From NCBI GenBank assembly GCA_029379385.1, contig CM055615.1, forward strand, positions 6,324,001-6,388,000: 64,000 nucleotides of DNA, written 5' to 3'. The notes below the pieces were generated by a model. That model had not been told where the DNA came from, did not search any database, and saw nothing but the letters and a program-made list of their open reading frames with translations. The DNA is from Quillaja saponaria. Lineage: Eukaryota > Streptophyta > Magnoliopsida > Fabales > Quillajaceae. Both the position numbers and the translations under genes were made by a program. Positions 1 to 11,914 of this stretch are shown here, in pieces; position 1 is the first letter of the stretch; each line of letters opens with the position of its first letter.

Positions 1-250
1 TAGATCTGCTCACCTTCCATTTCGCTTCTCCTCTACGATTGTGGCTTTGCTCTTCTCAACAAAAAGCCCTTGAAAATGTCAATTCTTTCCTTATTGTTGA
101 GGAGGTTGGTGTCTACGAGATCAACGGGTGTTCATGAAGATAGAGGAACTAAGCAAAAGACATGGAAAAAAAAAGTTGCATTAGAAAAAGGAGATTAGGG
201 ATTTAGTAAATAAGTTTCAAATCAAAAAACCAAAGGAAGTAAAACATGTG
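1..250. other. No recognisable gene
   Basis: I see no recognisable gene or repeat. A short open stretch near the left edge could be the tail of something outside the window, but it matches no family I know. Confidence 0.3.
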
Positions 251-525
251 TTTCAACCTAGTAAAAACACTTTTCTGGGAAAAAAAAAAAAAAACAAACA
301 AACAAACAAAACTTTACCAACTAACCATAGTTAGTTGGTAAGTTTAGAGTATCCATTATCGACCAACCTTAGTTAGTCAATAACCCTCCTGATAAAATAA
401 AACCCATTCCCATCAATATACTAACCCAAAGTTAGACGGTAATATATTAGTTCTATGTTTTTGTCGGTTGGTTGGTATTTCTATATTTTACAGACCAATA
501 ATTGTTGGTCGGTACTGAAGAGTTT
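251..525. repeat. Cluster of short palindromes, possible CACTA-type subterminal repeats
   Basis: Several short inverted motifs built on TTGGT/ACCAA occur close together. One is a hairpin with arms TTACCAACTA and TAGTTGGTAA at about 314-341; another pairs GACCAA with TTGGTC at about 493-511. An A-run and a CAAA microsatellite precede them (about 281-310). Arrays of short motifs like these are typical of the ends of CACTA transposons, and the preceding CTAGTAAAAACACTTTT resembles a decayed CACTA end. No second end or transposase is visible, so this is a weak call. Confidence 0.3.
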
Positions 526-869
526 TCTTATAGCGTATAACACAATATTTTTACGTATGTCTTAGAATGGTCGTACGTAACATGTTGTGACTAGGTGGAT
601 AAAAGTTTACGCCAAGTGAAATTAAAATAAACAAATACTGATATATTTATACAATTTATACATGTACTTAGAAAATTATGTTATAGCCCAGTGATAAGAC
701 GACTCGTTTTAGTACTGTTGGTTAATGCAACTATTAGTAATACAAGAAAATAGAGATAAGTATATACAAGATTAATTATAGTACATAAAAATTTTATATA
801 GACTTATATAGTTATATATATGTATATGTATAAATCAAGAAAATTTTATAGCCTCACAAGTTACGTTTG

Positions 870-2486
870 ACTTTAAGCTTGCTTTTTCATTTTTGTCTTA
901 TATTCCTTCTTGTTTGTTCTTGTTTGGACTGATTCCATTGCCTCCACATACCTTGCCCTCTTTCATTTCCTTCCCATGTTTTCCTTGTATCAAACCTTAG
1001 CTGTTGCTGCCTTTAAAGTCCAGATTTCATCTCTCCAAACTCCTTCATTTCAGGCCATGGAAAGCTTCCTGTCTTGAGCTGCTACTTAGCTTACTTTAGG
1101 CAACAGTTATTTTGGTCGGTCCTCCTCCTTTTTTTCTCCTCAGTCGGTGCTATTTTGAGAGTAGTAGAGGTAGTTTTGGGTTAGGTGGGCAGGCTGTCTT
1201 CTCTAACCAAGTTGGTGGCTGAAAATGGAGTGGTACACAGCAGTGATGACTGACAAAATTCTGCAGTCCAACCAAGAGTGAGGAAATCAAGGGGTAGCAC
1301 TCTTCTTTAAGCTCCGAATCATGTCGAGGATATTCTAACACCTTCGCATCCTAATATAGAATGATGAACAACATCTTTGAGCTTTGTGAGTAGATTACAT
1401 GCTCTTCGGTTGCTAGATGAATATGTGCAATATACGTATTTGAGTATGATGCTTATATGTAGTGTTTAATTGGAGTTATTCAAATTATGTTGTTATGTGA
1501 AATTGGTTGTCTTTGATAAGGGCCAGTAAATTGTTTTCTCCCAAATAGTTTGTATTTCCAAAATAAAATCCAAGTGCACTTAGGATATTCTAAAATATTC
1601 TGATTATAATAAGTGTTTTAAAAAGATTGAGTGCACAGCCCTGGTGGAATGAATTGTGTATGGGAAATATATTTGGCTTGCAAGCGAAAAATATGTCCAG
1701 TGGGAGGATAACTATTATGTAGGGCCGAGTTACTCCATTGGCCCTTTATTTACTTTAGGTTCTTTAATTGCTTTGGGTTCTTTGATTGCTTTGAATGTTT
1801 TGATTGAATTGTAGAAAGTATTACTTGAACTATACTTGTAAAATTTATGTTTTGCATAATTGTGTACATGAAATCTTAGTTGTTTTGAAATTTAATAATG
1901 ATATGTTGATATTAATTAACTATATATTATATATGTGTTTTGAGTGATGCTAGTACCCTTTAGGTACATTTTTCCACTCACTAAGTCAATAGGACTCTTC
2001 TGTAGTTATTTTATTTAGTAGCAAGATTATGGTATACAACATTGTTGAGCTTGTGACTTGGCGATAACGTGCACAAGGTAATTCCTCGAAATCTCATACT
2101 TCAAGCTAAAAGATGAAAATTTGTAGTCACATTAAGGTGTCGAATGTGTTGTCTGATTTTGTGTAATAATTTACTGGTTTTATGATATGGTAAGAGTGGA
2201 GCTCCCAATGTGTATTGATGTTGTGTAAACTGGTTGAATGTAACAAAGTATAATTGTTTGTATTTTGGTATATTCTAGTATACAAGAAACTTCTATGGAA
2301 ATTTTTAGTAAATTATTATACATTTTAGTAAATAAATATTTGTAGTTAATTTATGTTTTCTAAATTTTATTTAATTTTTTATTTCTTGAGTCTAATCAAG
2401 AGTCGTAGTTGTATCTTTATTTTGAAGTCAGGGTTACAGAGGTTTAGGTTATCCATTCTAGTTATATCTCTGTGTGGGGTATGACA
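870..2486 (+). repeat. Dispersed repeat family, copy A
   Basis: The 3' part (about 1560-2486) aligns in order with copy B (about 37650-38838) and with the reverse complement of copy C (40176 onward). Shared blocks are a GTGCACTTAGGAT-like box, a GGGCCGAGTTACTC box, GATGCTAGTACCCTTTAGG followed by TTTTCCACT, TAGTAGCA, a GGAGCTCC-like box and a common end GGGGTATGACA. Copies B and C end in GGTGTGACA, that is TGTCACACC on the other strand. The common TG/CA-type end suggests a long solo LTR or a non-autonomous LTR element. The 5' limit is uncertain; 870 is set from a weak GTTTGACTTT match to copies B and C. I see no coding potential. Confidence 0.6.
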
Positions 2487-2726
2487 ACTTAATTCTATCA
2501 TTAAGACATAAGTTTTCCTATAATTTGGTTTATGATTGTACTCATAATTAGACCTTAATTTTATCAATTATAATTTTGGGCGACAATTCAAAAAGCCAGT
2601 CTGTAATTTCCATTTCTATATAGCAACAAAAAAAAAAAAAAAAAAAACAGTAACAGGGGAGATAAGATTGACTTGCCGTGAACCATAGGGAGGAAAATAA
2701 AATAAAATCCAAGAGGTAAGGTCAGT
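2487..2726. other. Short AT-rich spacer with A-run
   Basis: Non-coding spacer between repeat copy A and the Mutator-like element. It has an uninterrupted A-run at about 2627-2647, which produces a spurious minus-strand ORF. Confidence 0.5.
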
Positions 2727-3140
2727 GGACATTTGGACAGAAGGGTCCAAATCTCATAATTTTTGGACAATATGGTAAAGTTTTTACTTTAATAGCCAAA
2801 ATGGGGTAAATCTTAACAGCGGATTTCGAAAATCTGTTTTTTGGTTAAACTCACCAAGCTATGTCACCCCACAAACCTACCAGCACACACCTCACAAGCC
2901 CACAACTATCCAAAATGTACCTGGGAACAAGGAGCACTGAAACCGGGTTTTAAAAACCTGGTTTCAATGTAGGCCTTGTCCCTTCGTGGGCCCCGCCTCA
3001 CGGGCTCGTGGGGACGTGGCCGACAAGACCTAAAACCGGAATTTGAAAATCCAATTTCAGGCCTTGTATTTTTGCATGCCAAAACACGTGAAAAAGTGTT
3101 TTGCAGGGTTGCATGCATGGAGCCCTACAACCCTAACCCC
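2727..3140 (+). repeat. Left terminal inverted repeat of the MULE
   Basis: It pairs with 11345-11764 in reverse complement. Conserved blocks include AGGGTCCAA, CTCATAATTTTTGGA, ACTTTAATAG, CACAACTATCCAAAATG, a GC-rich CCCCGCCTCACGGGC block, and GCATGCCAAAACAC close to the inner end. The GC-rich core is unlike the AT-rich surroundings. Small ORFs here on both strands are by-products of the repeat. Confidence 0.9.
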
Positions 3141-4487
3141 CCTACAACCCTACCCCCTCCTCACTTGTGACTCAAGTTTCCCTTTTTTTTTTCCTTCTCT
3201 TTTTCCCCTTTATATTCTTCTTGTTTCACTCTTCCTCTCCCTCACGCAAAACTTCTTCAGCCTCTGCAATTTCTTTGTTTCTGTCTCTTCAATCTTTGTT
3301 CGTTAATAGTCATCTAGCTTTGCAAATATTCTTCAATTACTTGGTAAGTTTTTAAATTTTCAGTTTGATAAAACTAAAATTATTGTTAGTTATTAAGTTG
3401 AAATTAATTTTTAAATTGTTAAAATTATATTTAATGATATATTATAGTATGAATTTTTAGTAAGTCTGTTATTTTTAATATTTTTTTATTTTAATATATA
3501 ATCATTAATGTATTATAATTAGTAATGTTAATCATTAATTATTAGTTAGATTATGTATACCATTTAAAATAAAAACAAAATTGATTTCAAAATTAAAATA
3601 TTTACACCACTTAATAATAAATTTGATATATATATATTTTATTATTCTCAGTGACTTTATTTATGTATTTCTTTAGGGTTGTTGCTTATGTCTCTTTTCC
3701 AGTGTGAAGACCTCTTGTTGTTTATTTGGTAAGTTATAAATAATTCACATCTTGATTTTAGGATTTTTTTTTTTTTTTTTTTTGGTCCTATTTTTTCCAT
3801 TATCTACTTTTTACACATACCACCATTCAACCAAATGGATTCTACGTTTTCCAAATGAAAATTACCATAGATACAATTTTATGGTTTTTTTTTTTTTTTT
3901 TATGTGCTTGTTTGGTATCATTATTGCAAATTTAAAATTGATTAAAGACTTAGGTATAATATAAAAAATACCATCTCATTTTATATTAAATATTGTAAGT
4001 AGTATTTTTTGTGTGTGTATGTTTTAAAGTAATTAATTTATAGATAGTATTTTTATGTTTTAATGTTTTAATGTTTAATCATATATATTGTTGTTTAAAG
4101 TAGAGTAATTGGTATTGTTAAAATTCTTAGTTAATTTAAAGTTGAAATAATAATATTTTAGTATAATTAATTTAAATTATATATTAGAATTAATTTTGTG
4201 ACCTTTAAATTAATTAGTAATTTCAGTAGTTTTAAATTAATTAGCATTTTTAAGTAATTTTATAATATTTATGATAATATGGTAACTTATGATAATTAGT
4301 GATTTCATTGACATGATAGATTTTATTATATATAGTAATTTTAAACTTAGTGATTAATTTATCGATAGTATTTGTATTAGGAAATTTATAGTAATATATT
4401 TATTAGGAAATTAAATTTTCAAGACAAAAACTTATTATTTTTGAGCATTTTGAAAGTGCAAGTTTGATAATAAAAAAATTCGGAATT
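3141..4487. other. AT-rich leader of the MULE, possible 5' UTR and introns
   Basis: The TIR is followed by a CT-rich tract (about 3175-3300) that looks like a transcribed leader, then TTGGTAAGTTT at about 3340, a plausible splice donor. The rest is AT-rich, intron-like sequence with two long T-runs (about 3762-3784 and 3885-3901). Nothing coding was seen. Confidence 0.4.
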
Positions 4488-6963
4488 ATGTGTTATATTA
4501 ACAGTGAAATGCGTACTTGTTCGAAAGGACTTGAATATGATTCTGGTCTCGTTAAGCACATTTGTATACCCAGCATAACAAGTTTGTAGAGTTTCATGCT
4601 CGTCTATGCAAGTCCTTAAAAGTTAATAGAAGAAGAGGGTACCTGACTATCATTTGTCGGTATCCAAATACCATTAATAATTCAACCCACTATAGTCCAG
4701 TTGCAGTAGCTGAAGATGAGGATTTGTATAACATGTTACAGCATGCCAGTGCACAAGGCCCTAGGATTCACCTTAGAGATTTATTTATATAAGCACATAT
4801 TTCAAGACCAGTCATTGTCTCATCTTCTGAGTCATGACGCACCTGACTTGGTTCCTGAAAACATATTCGTGGAAACCCAAACTTTGATGTGGCAATACGA
4901 TCAGTTAAGTTCTCATGTTACAAGAGAAGCATCGTCATCTCTTAGAATACACTTACCAATTAATTACTTTGAAGCGCCTAGTATAAATGATGTTGTTGGC
5001 GATGGAAAGGATATCCCTGGTTTGAACATTGATCCTCATTTTAACATTGAAGTGGATGCTGATGATATTATCGAGGCTCCTGGAGAAGATTTATATGGTG
5101 AATATATCCTGAATCCCTTCTACACGGACGTGAACATTGCCAAGGCACATGCAGTAAACCATGTTATTATTCCAAATGTGCAATGGGAGTTTCATAATGA
5201 ATTTTACAATGGCATGCTGTTCAACACGAAGGCTGAGTTAAAAAACACTATTAAATACTGAACCACATGGCTTTCATAGTCGTTGAGTCCAAAAAGGACA
5301 CATGGGATATCAGGTGCAAGCTCCACGAACAGGGCTGCAAGTAGAGGTTGCGAGGAAATTTTAGTAAAAGATTTCAAAAGTTTCAGATTACGAATTTGGA
5401 TGTCGCTCATAGCTGTGTTTATAGTGGAATGATTTAGGATTATTATAATCTGGACAAGGGGATCATTGCAGAGTATATCAAAAATACTATCAATGAAGAC
5501 CCTACTATGCCAAGAGTTGTGTTGCTTACAATAATAAAAGATCACTTCCATTATAGTCCAAGTTTAAGCAAAATATTCAAAGTGAAAAAGAAAGCAATTA
5601 ATCTTATGTTTGGTAATTAGGAGGAATCCTACAATGACCTTCTTACATATTTAAATGCACTTCATGTCACCAATCCCGACACACGCTTCAAATGGAAAGT
5701 GAACCTAACTAATAATCCTGGACAAGTTATATTCCAAAGCGTATTTTGGATTTTTGGGCCATCTATCGAGCCTTCTATCATTGTAGACCAGTTCTTCAGA
5801 TTGACGGCATGTTCCTCTGTGGAAAGTACACGAAAAAATTATTGGTTACAACTGTTATTGACAGTAACAATAGTTTAGTTCTTGTTGCATTTGCAGTTGT
5901 TGAGAAAGATAACTGGGGATGGTTTTTAAGTTTGCTTCGTTTGCATATAACGCAACGGGTGGGTGTTTGCTTAATATCTAATCATCATGCCGGGATAATT
6001 GCTACTGCTTCAGATTCTCAGAATGGTTAGACTAAGGCTTATGGGTATCATCGTTTTTGTGTTAGGCACATCGCAAGCAATTTTCATAAGACTCACAAGA
6101 ATATGAAAGAAAAAAATCTCCTCATCCACACTGCTAGTTAAACTCAAAAATGCAAGTTTGATAAATATTTCGATAAGTTTGTCTACATGGACTCTGAGTA
6201 TATGACATGGATTAGTAGAATTCTGTTGGAGCAGTGGGCATTAGCACATGACGGAGGTCACCGCTTTGACTTCATGACCACAAACTTAGGAAAATGCATG
6301 AACAATGTCTTGAAGGGAGCACGACAAGTCCCAATCACTGCACTGGTGCAGTTGACATTTTACCAGTGTGTTAAATATTTCATGGAACATCAAGTAAAGA
6401 TTAATGCTCTGCTGAATGCTGGCAATCAATAAACAACCGACACTATAGAGAAAATCCAAAATTGGGCAGAAAGAGCAAGTGGACACGAGTTGAGACAATT
6501 TCATACTAGTTTGGGGATAATTGAAATAAAGATGCAATTTTATGGGTGACAAGCCCAAAAGGGCGGCAACCAGTACATTGTGCTTTTAAATGAAAGAACA
6601 TGCACATGCAATAAACCCCAGCAATACATGATCCCATGCTCGCATGTTATAGCAGCTTGTGCAAGCATGCATCTGAACTATAATGACTTTATTGGCGAAT
6701 GATATAAACTAAGAAATCAGGAGCTTGTAGACACTCCACAATTCAACCCAGTGATGCACGATTATTATTGGCTAGAATTCCAGTTCCCCCACGTACTTCC
6801 TGACATGTCTGAATTGCGAAAGAATGGTAGGTGGAAAAAAAAGTGCATTCCTAAGGAGATGGACATTACACGAGTCAACATAGGTATTATTTATGTAGGC
6901 AGAAGGGACACAATCATAAAAATTGTCCTAACATTACACAATGCTAAACCACAACTTCCATGA
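4488..6963 (+). pseudogene. MURA-type MULE transposase, decayed
   Basis: This is the cut-and-paste transposase of the element, broken into several frames. An N-terminal segment can be followed from an ATG at 4488 (MCYINSEMRTCSKGLEY) across a frameshift near 4570 into a long open stretch to 5261. The conserved N-terminal MULE domain follows in pieces (5260-5740), ending in a WLAKQ..A/EESYNDL-type region. The DDE core begins around 5746: the first Asp is kept in LQIDG (5803-5805), but the second motif, normally ISD-x-HAG, reads ISNHHAG (Asn at 5980-5982). A SWIM zinc finger of CxCx(n)CxH form (CTCNKPQQYMIPCSHVIAAC) lies at 6601-6660. In-frame stops occur near 5620, 6028, 6139, 6430, 6547 and 6700. 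Family is certain; it cannot be functional. Confidence 0.92.
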
Positions 6964-7248
6964 CGCATTCTTTACTTTAATGTAAATGGAAAAGTTTTTC
7001 CTATTTATGTATTTCTTTCTAGTTTTTTATTATGTAAGGATTAGGACATTATGTCCCCCACATTTCATGTAAAATTATTTTGAAATTAATAAATAGATAG
7101 GGGTAAGCCAAACCCCCCACAACTTGAAGGTAGAATTTTTCAAATATTCAAAATTATTTAAGTCTTTCCTTATTACATTAAATCATAACATTATTGTCAT
7201 GTATGCATATTAACATTGTAGTTAATTTGTCTTTTGCTATGCAGATTC

Positions 7249-9305
7249 ATGGATACCATAGCCCCAGTAGACCTTTCAGTCCTTAGACTACATGATAGGC
7301 ATCGATCCGTTAGAATTTTCAGGAACCTGAGGTATGTAAAAAACAAATTGGTTTACTTTAAATTTTTCAATTTCATTTTATTATAGGAAATGTTCTTACT
7401 AATATTTTTTTAAAATTTTAGAGCAAGACCTATATCCTGAAATGCCGCCGGAGGGAGGCGGCGTTCGGCCTGGAGGTTCTTAATAATATTAATCATCGTG
7501 TATAGGAGCATATGACTAGGGCAGGCTTTGGTAGTGTGATCAGTGTGGGGTTTATTTCGCTTGATTGGCACCTTGTGACAGCTTTAGTCAAGTGATAGAA
7601 GCCGGAAACTCACACATTTCATCTGTCTCATGGAGAGGCCACATCACACTACAGGATGTTGGTATCCTCTTAAGTTTACCCATGGATGGTGAGCCTGTCT
7701 CTGGCCTAGTTGGCGCTGATGTCGCAACTATTAGGAGTTGTGCCCCCTGCTACAGTCATTAAAGGTAACACATTGAATATAAGCTGGTTAGGAATGACAT
7801 TTCAGAATTTCCCAGCCAACGGTGATGACATTACGGCACAGAGATATGCATGCTTATATATTACAGCTGATGGGTGGATTGCTATTCACCAGTAAGACGA
7901 TTACCTAAGTGCACATTTGTTTCTTATCTCTGTTAGAAAACCTAGATGTCGCAGGACAGTACAGCTGGGGCAGTGCCTCCCTGGCATGGTTGTACAGGGA
8001 GATGTGTCATGCCACTCACCCTGATGCTTCTAAAATTGCTGGACCTTTGATATTACTATAGGTATAGGCATGGGAGAGACTATCATTTCTCGCACCGAGA
8101 AGGGAGACAAAAATTCAGTAGGATAATCTTTGTCCTTTAGGCGCGAGGTATGTAAATTTATTGGTTTTATGTATTTGCTTATAATGTGAAAGCATTGATG
8201 ACTTATAATTAATATTTTTAATTACTTACAGATGGAGAGTGAAGTTCAAGGTAACACGAATCGGCTATAATGTGGAATCTTGGTATAGGGAGATGCTGGA
8301 CAGGATGTCAGTAGAGCATGTAATTAGAAATTTATGTTATATCTATGCACATTTAACATATTCATGTTGCAATGTTTTATTTATTAAAACATTGACATTG
8401 TTTTTGGGTTACAGTTCATATCATTACCATACATTACTGAGGAGCTGAGACACATGATACCAAACTATTGTTATCGAGACTAGCATATTTGGGGTGCTAA
8501 AGTACTCTTAATATGTTTTCATATTATTGAGTATCAGAAAGTGGATAGGGTCATGCATCAGTTTGGCTATTAGTAACCACTACTAGAAAACTCTGCTGAC
8601 ATAGAGGTTGATTAAAAATTACACAAATGTGATCTGTAGGGATGGGGCGTCATAGACTACTGTTGGCTACATGCTAACCACTTAGCCATTTGGGGCATGA
8701 GATACCATCTAGTTCAGATAAGGGAGGTTGCATATGGAGTTGCACATGGTCATGCTGCTCATACACCCGAGTATAAAGAGTAGTATAGACATATCAATAG
8801 GAGATATCTTATACCAGTTGGTCTTATCTATGCTACTCTAGCTTCTTCCTGTTCTACTCATTCGATATTATCATCATCTATATTATCACAACGTCGCAGA
8901 CGCACTAGGACTGATGTCCCTAGACTGTCAGTATCTTATAGATATGTTGATGCTGATGTTCGACCATCAGATATATAAATTCCGTCACCACCACATATGT
9001 CTCCACCTCTATATATGGCTAGTACTTAAGCTATGTATCAGCATCTTATGTCAGATGTTGCACATTAATCAACTAAGGTTTTTAACTCTCCCATACCGTA
9101 GGTGCCATACTTTCAGTATAGTAGTACACCGGCATCATATGACCCGGGTATGGGTTCAGGTATGCAAGTGGATGAAGGATTTAACGATGCTGATAACATA
9201 CCTCAGTCAGAAGATCTTGGTGACATAGCTAATGTACCACCTAGGCGAAACCCGACAAGGAAGAGGAGACCACGCCTATGTGGTACAAGGAGTCATTTTC
9301 TGTAG
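7249..9305 (+). pseudogene. Plant mobile domain (PMD / MAIL-like) protein gene of the MULE, decayed
   Basis: A second plus-strand gene inside the element. It begins at an ATG (7249) just after a splice acceptor (TGCAG at 7240-7244) and starts MDTIAPVDLSVLRLHDRHRS. An intron follows (GTATGT at about 7333 to a TTTTAG near 7421). The PMD signatures are then readable across frameshifts: a KPETHTFHLSHGEAT-like stretch followed by LQDVGILLSLPMDGEPVSG (7560-7705), ISWLGMTFQNFPA (about 7780-7820), a GQYSWGSASLAWLYREMCHA stretch (about 7955-8015), an intron before RWRVKFKVTRIGYNVESW (8224-8285), and a C-terminal basic tail PPRRNPTRKRRPR (9238-9276). This is the domain of Arabidopsis MAIN/MAIL proteins, whose PMD-C branch is known to travel in transposons. 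At least six frame breaks or stops are visible. Confidence 0.82.
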
Positions 9306-9897
9306 ACCAGGATAGCCTGAAGTCCTTATTTAAGTTTTATTTTTATTTTTATTTCTTGTGTTTGTTACTTGTAATGGGAAGAGTCTTTTTGGTTTATGTT
9401 TTAATTTAGTCGTACTTGTACATTGGAATTTACTTTTTAATAAACAGGTAGGGGTCTGCCAAACCTCCCACCACTTCAAGGTGGAATTTTTCAATTGTCC
9501 AATAATAATTATTATCTTAAATACTGAAATTATTACATAAATCTTCAATTATTGTTTTAATAAACAGACATGCTAGCATCACTTTATAATAAGCACGTAA
9601 TATTTACAATGAAATACGTAATATTTTCATGAAGTGGCTACTCGTTCACGTATCTTCACTTATAAAGCATTTAAACAGTAAATGAACAGGCTGGCATTAC
9701 TTTACGTGTGAACAGACATGCTGACATTACTTTACACTCACGTATTAAATATTTGACTACTTCAGTATATATTCAAGTGACATTATTTTGACGATAACAA
9801 GAAATATTTACTTATATAAATAGTTTCAAACCCATCAGAGTTAAAAATATCAAACAACCATGTCTTACTAGAAACTCACAATCGATAACAAGAAAAT
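9306..9897. other. MULE internal spacer
   Basis: Non-coding, AT-rich. A loose direct repeat is visible: AGACATGCTAGCATCACTTTA (shortened here to its shared core ACATGCT...CATTACTTTA) near 9567, 9690 and 9715, each near a TACGT motif. No ORF of note. Confidence 0.4.
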
Positions 9898-10538
9898 ATG
9901 CTAAGACAAACCTACTCACATTGTGGCTGTCATGGACGTTTTGGTGGTCACAAAGCATCAACTAGAACTAAACCTGAGCTATCAACACCGATACAACATC
10001 TTCATCGTGTAGACAAGTATACTGATATGAATGAGGTTACATGGTATGGATCGAAAAGAGTTTCAATGCATCCCTATATAATCTACCAATAGTCAAAATA
10101 TTGCCGATCATATAATGGTCAGACCAGTTACTAATATCTCACAAGAAAATTGAGTAGTTTAGGCAAGGGAACCTGAGTACATTAGATGATGGGAGATAAG
10201 GTGCGAGATGGAATCATATTGTAGATTACACAAGCTGTCATTCCTAAAAGCGATCTCAGCAACTTTACCTCGTTCAACACAAGGTGAAATAGCTCAGGTC
10301 ATTGAAAGACTAAAGTCCCGAAATTAACCAGATGAATCGAAGACTGGATAAGTACCATGCCTGGCATGAGGCGGTTGCTCGCCAAGACAAGTTAAGAACT
10401 CCGACCATGATAAAAGTTGAAATTGATGCGCAATATGAGAGCGATGATAACCTGTTGACTATCCTGACAGTGATGGTGATGATGATTTCATTCATAATTT
10501 TCTCCTATCGTCTTTGCCAGCATGTTGTTAAACAATGA
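9898..10538 (+). pseudogene. Third, unidentified reading region of the MULE
   Basis: Two short open stretches (9898-10092 and 10332-10538) are separated by sequence with scattered stops. The first reads YTDMNEVTWYGSKRVSMHP near its end; the second reads MNRRLDKYHAWHEAVARQD. Codon-like texture suggests a third gene of the element or a captured host fragment. I do not recognise the family. It follows the PMD gene in the same orientation. Confidence 0.35.
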
Positions 10539-10689
10539 CACACATATTTATTTCATTATCGCTAATGTGTGGCAAGTTTTGTACAATAAATTATAGTATT
10601 CATAATATGTACTCGATTAATATAAGTGTGCTCCATTAATTTTTAAAATTATTTAATGTTTTTTTCTTTTTACTAAACCATTTCAAATA

Positions 10690-11330
10690 AGTTTAAAATT
10701 ATACACTTTAAATTTTAAAAATATAGTAAATTTTAAAAAATTTCCATATCATACCCAATAATAAAAATAAATATCATACATTATAAATACATTTTAAATT
10801 AAAAAAATATCATATGCTATAAATTTTAAAATTATCATCAACTCTAAATATAAAAAAATCAAACACTCTACATATACTTTAAATTTATAAAATATCATAC
10901 ACTATAAATTTAAAGTTTATCATATATTTTAAAATTCATTTAATTATTATGCACTTTAAAATTTATCATACATTTTAAAATTTAAATATATCATAAACTA
11001 TAAATATATAAATTAACATACACTTTATATTTAAAAAATATCATGAATTTTAAAATTTTAAAATATCACAAACTATAATAAAACATTTATGATACACTAT
11101 AAAATTAAAAAATTATCAAAAATCTTAAATTCTAAAAATACCAAATTTTAAAATTATCATACACTAAAAATTAAAAAATTACTATATATTTCGAATTTTA
11201 AAAATATCATATACTAAAAATAAAAAATAAAAATTCATAAACTTTAAATTTATAAATTATCATATATTTCAAAAAATCATACTTACAAATTATCATATAT
11301 TTGAAATTGAAAAAATTTGCAACTCGTGAG
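10690..11330. repeat. Degenerate AT-rich tandem array inside the MULE
   Basis: Variants of a roughly 30-40-bp unit recur more than ten times, each carrying TATCATACACT or TATCATATA followed by TTTAAATTT/AAATTTTAAAA. The array abuts the right TIR. There is no coding potential. Confidence 0.7.
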
Positions 11331-11344
11331 GAAAAAAATAAAAA

Positions 11345-11764
11345 AATACAAGGCTAAGGTTGCAGGGCTACATGCATGCAGCCCTGCAAAACACATTTTT
11401 AAGTGTTTTGGCATGCAAAAAGACAAGGCCTAAAACTAGATTTTGAAAATCCGGTTTTAGACCTTGTCGACCACGCCCCCATGGGCCCGTGAGGCGGGGC
11501 TTGCGAGGGGACAAGGCCTGCATTGAAACCGAGTTTTCAAAACCCAGTTTCAATGCTCCCTATTCCTAGGTCCATTTTGGATAGTTGTGGGCCCGTGAGG
11601 TGTATGCTAGTGGGTCCGTGTGGTGACATAGCATAGTGAGTTGGGCCATAAAATGAATTTTCAAAATCTGGTGTCAAGTTTTATCCCATTTTAACTATTA
11701 AAGTAAAAAATTTACCATATTATCCAAAAATTATGAGACTTGGACCCTTTTATCCAAAAGTCCC
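11345..11764 (-). repeat. Right terminal inverted repeat of the MULE
   Basis: Reverse complement partner of 2727-3140, with the same order of blocks, including the GC-rich core (GAGGCGGGGCTT) and the outer AAGGGTCCAAGTCTCATAAT. It ends at the degenerate 9-bp target copy AAAGTCGAT (11765-11773). Confidence 0.9.
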
Positions 11765-11773
11765 AAAGTCGAT

Positions 11774-11881
11774 TATAATGAAAAAAGAAAAGGGAATAAA
11801 ACAAAACAAAATAAAAGAGTAAAATGCTACATTGATTGACCACCTTTTTAAATAAGTTGTCTAAATTAAGTCTAATTATAT

Positions 11882-11914
<33 letters not shown>

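Larger units (their letters stand above)
2727..11764 (+). mobile_element. Mutator-like element (MULE), ~9 kb, with long TIRs and a plant mobile domain gene
   Basis: Two long inverted repeats (about 2727-3140 and 11345-11764, roughly 80% identical by eye) enclose a decayed MURA-type transposase and a plant-mobile-domain (PMD) reading region, both on the plus strand. Flanking 9-mers AAGGTCAGT (2718-2726) and AAAGTCGAT (11765-11773) match at 6 of 9 positions, consistent with an old 9-bp Mutator target duplication. Ends are GGACATTTGG on the left and GGGACTTTTGG on the right strand. The internal sequence is AT-rich outside the genes. Many stops and frameshifts, plus a lost transposase aspartate, make it non-autonomous today. 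Exact ends may be off by a few bases. Confidence 0.85.

Noticed and set aside
2906..3306. Overlapping ORFs on both strands near 3.0-3.3 kb (and 11368-11553)
   Set aside because: They lie in the MULE terminal inverted repeats and adjacent CT-rich leader; they appear only because the GC-rich repeat core lacks stops.
8578..8590. CACTACTAGAAAA, resembling a CACTA transposon end
   Set aside because: It lies inside the PMD gene of the MULE with no matching second end or 3-bp target duplication; probably chance.
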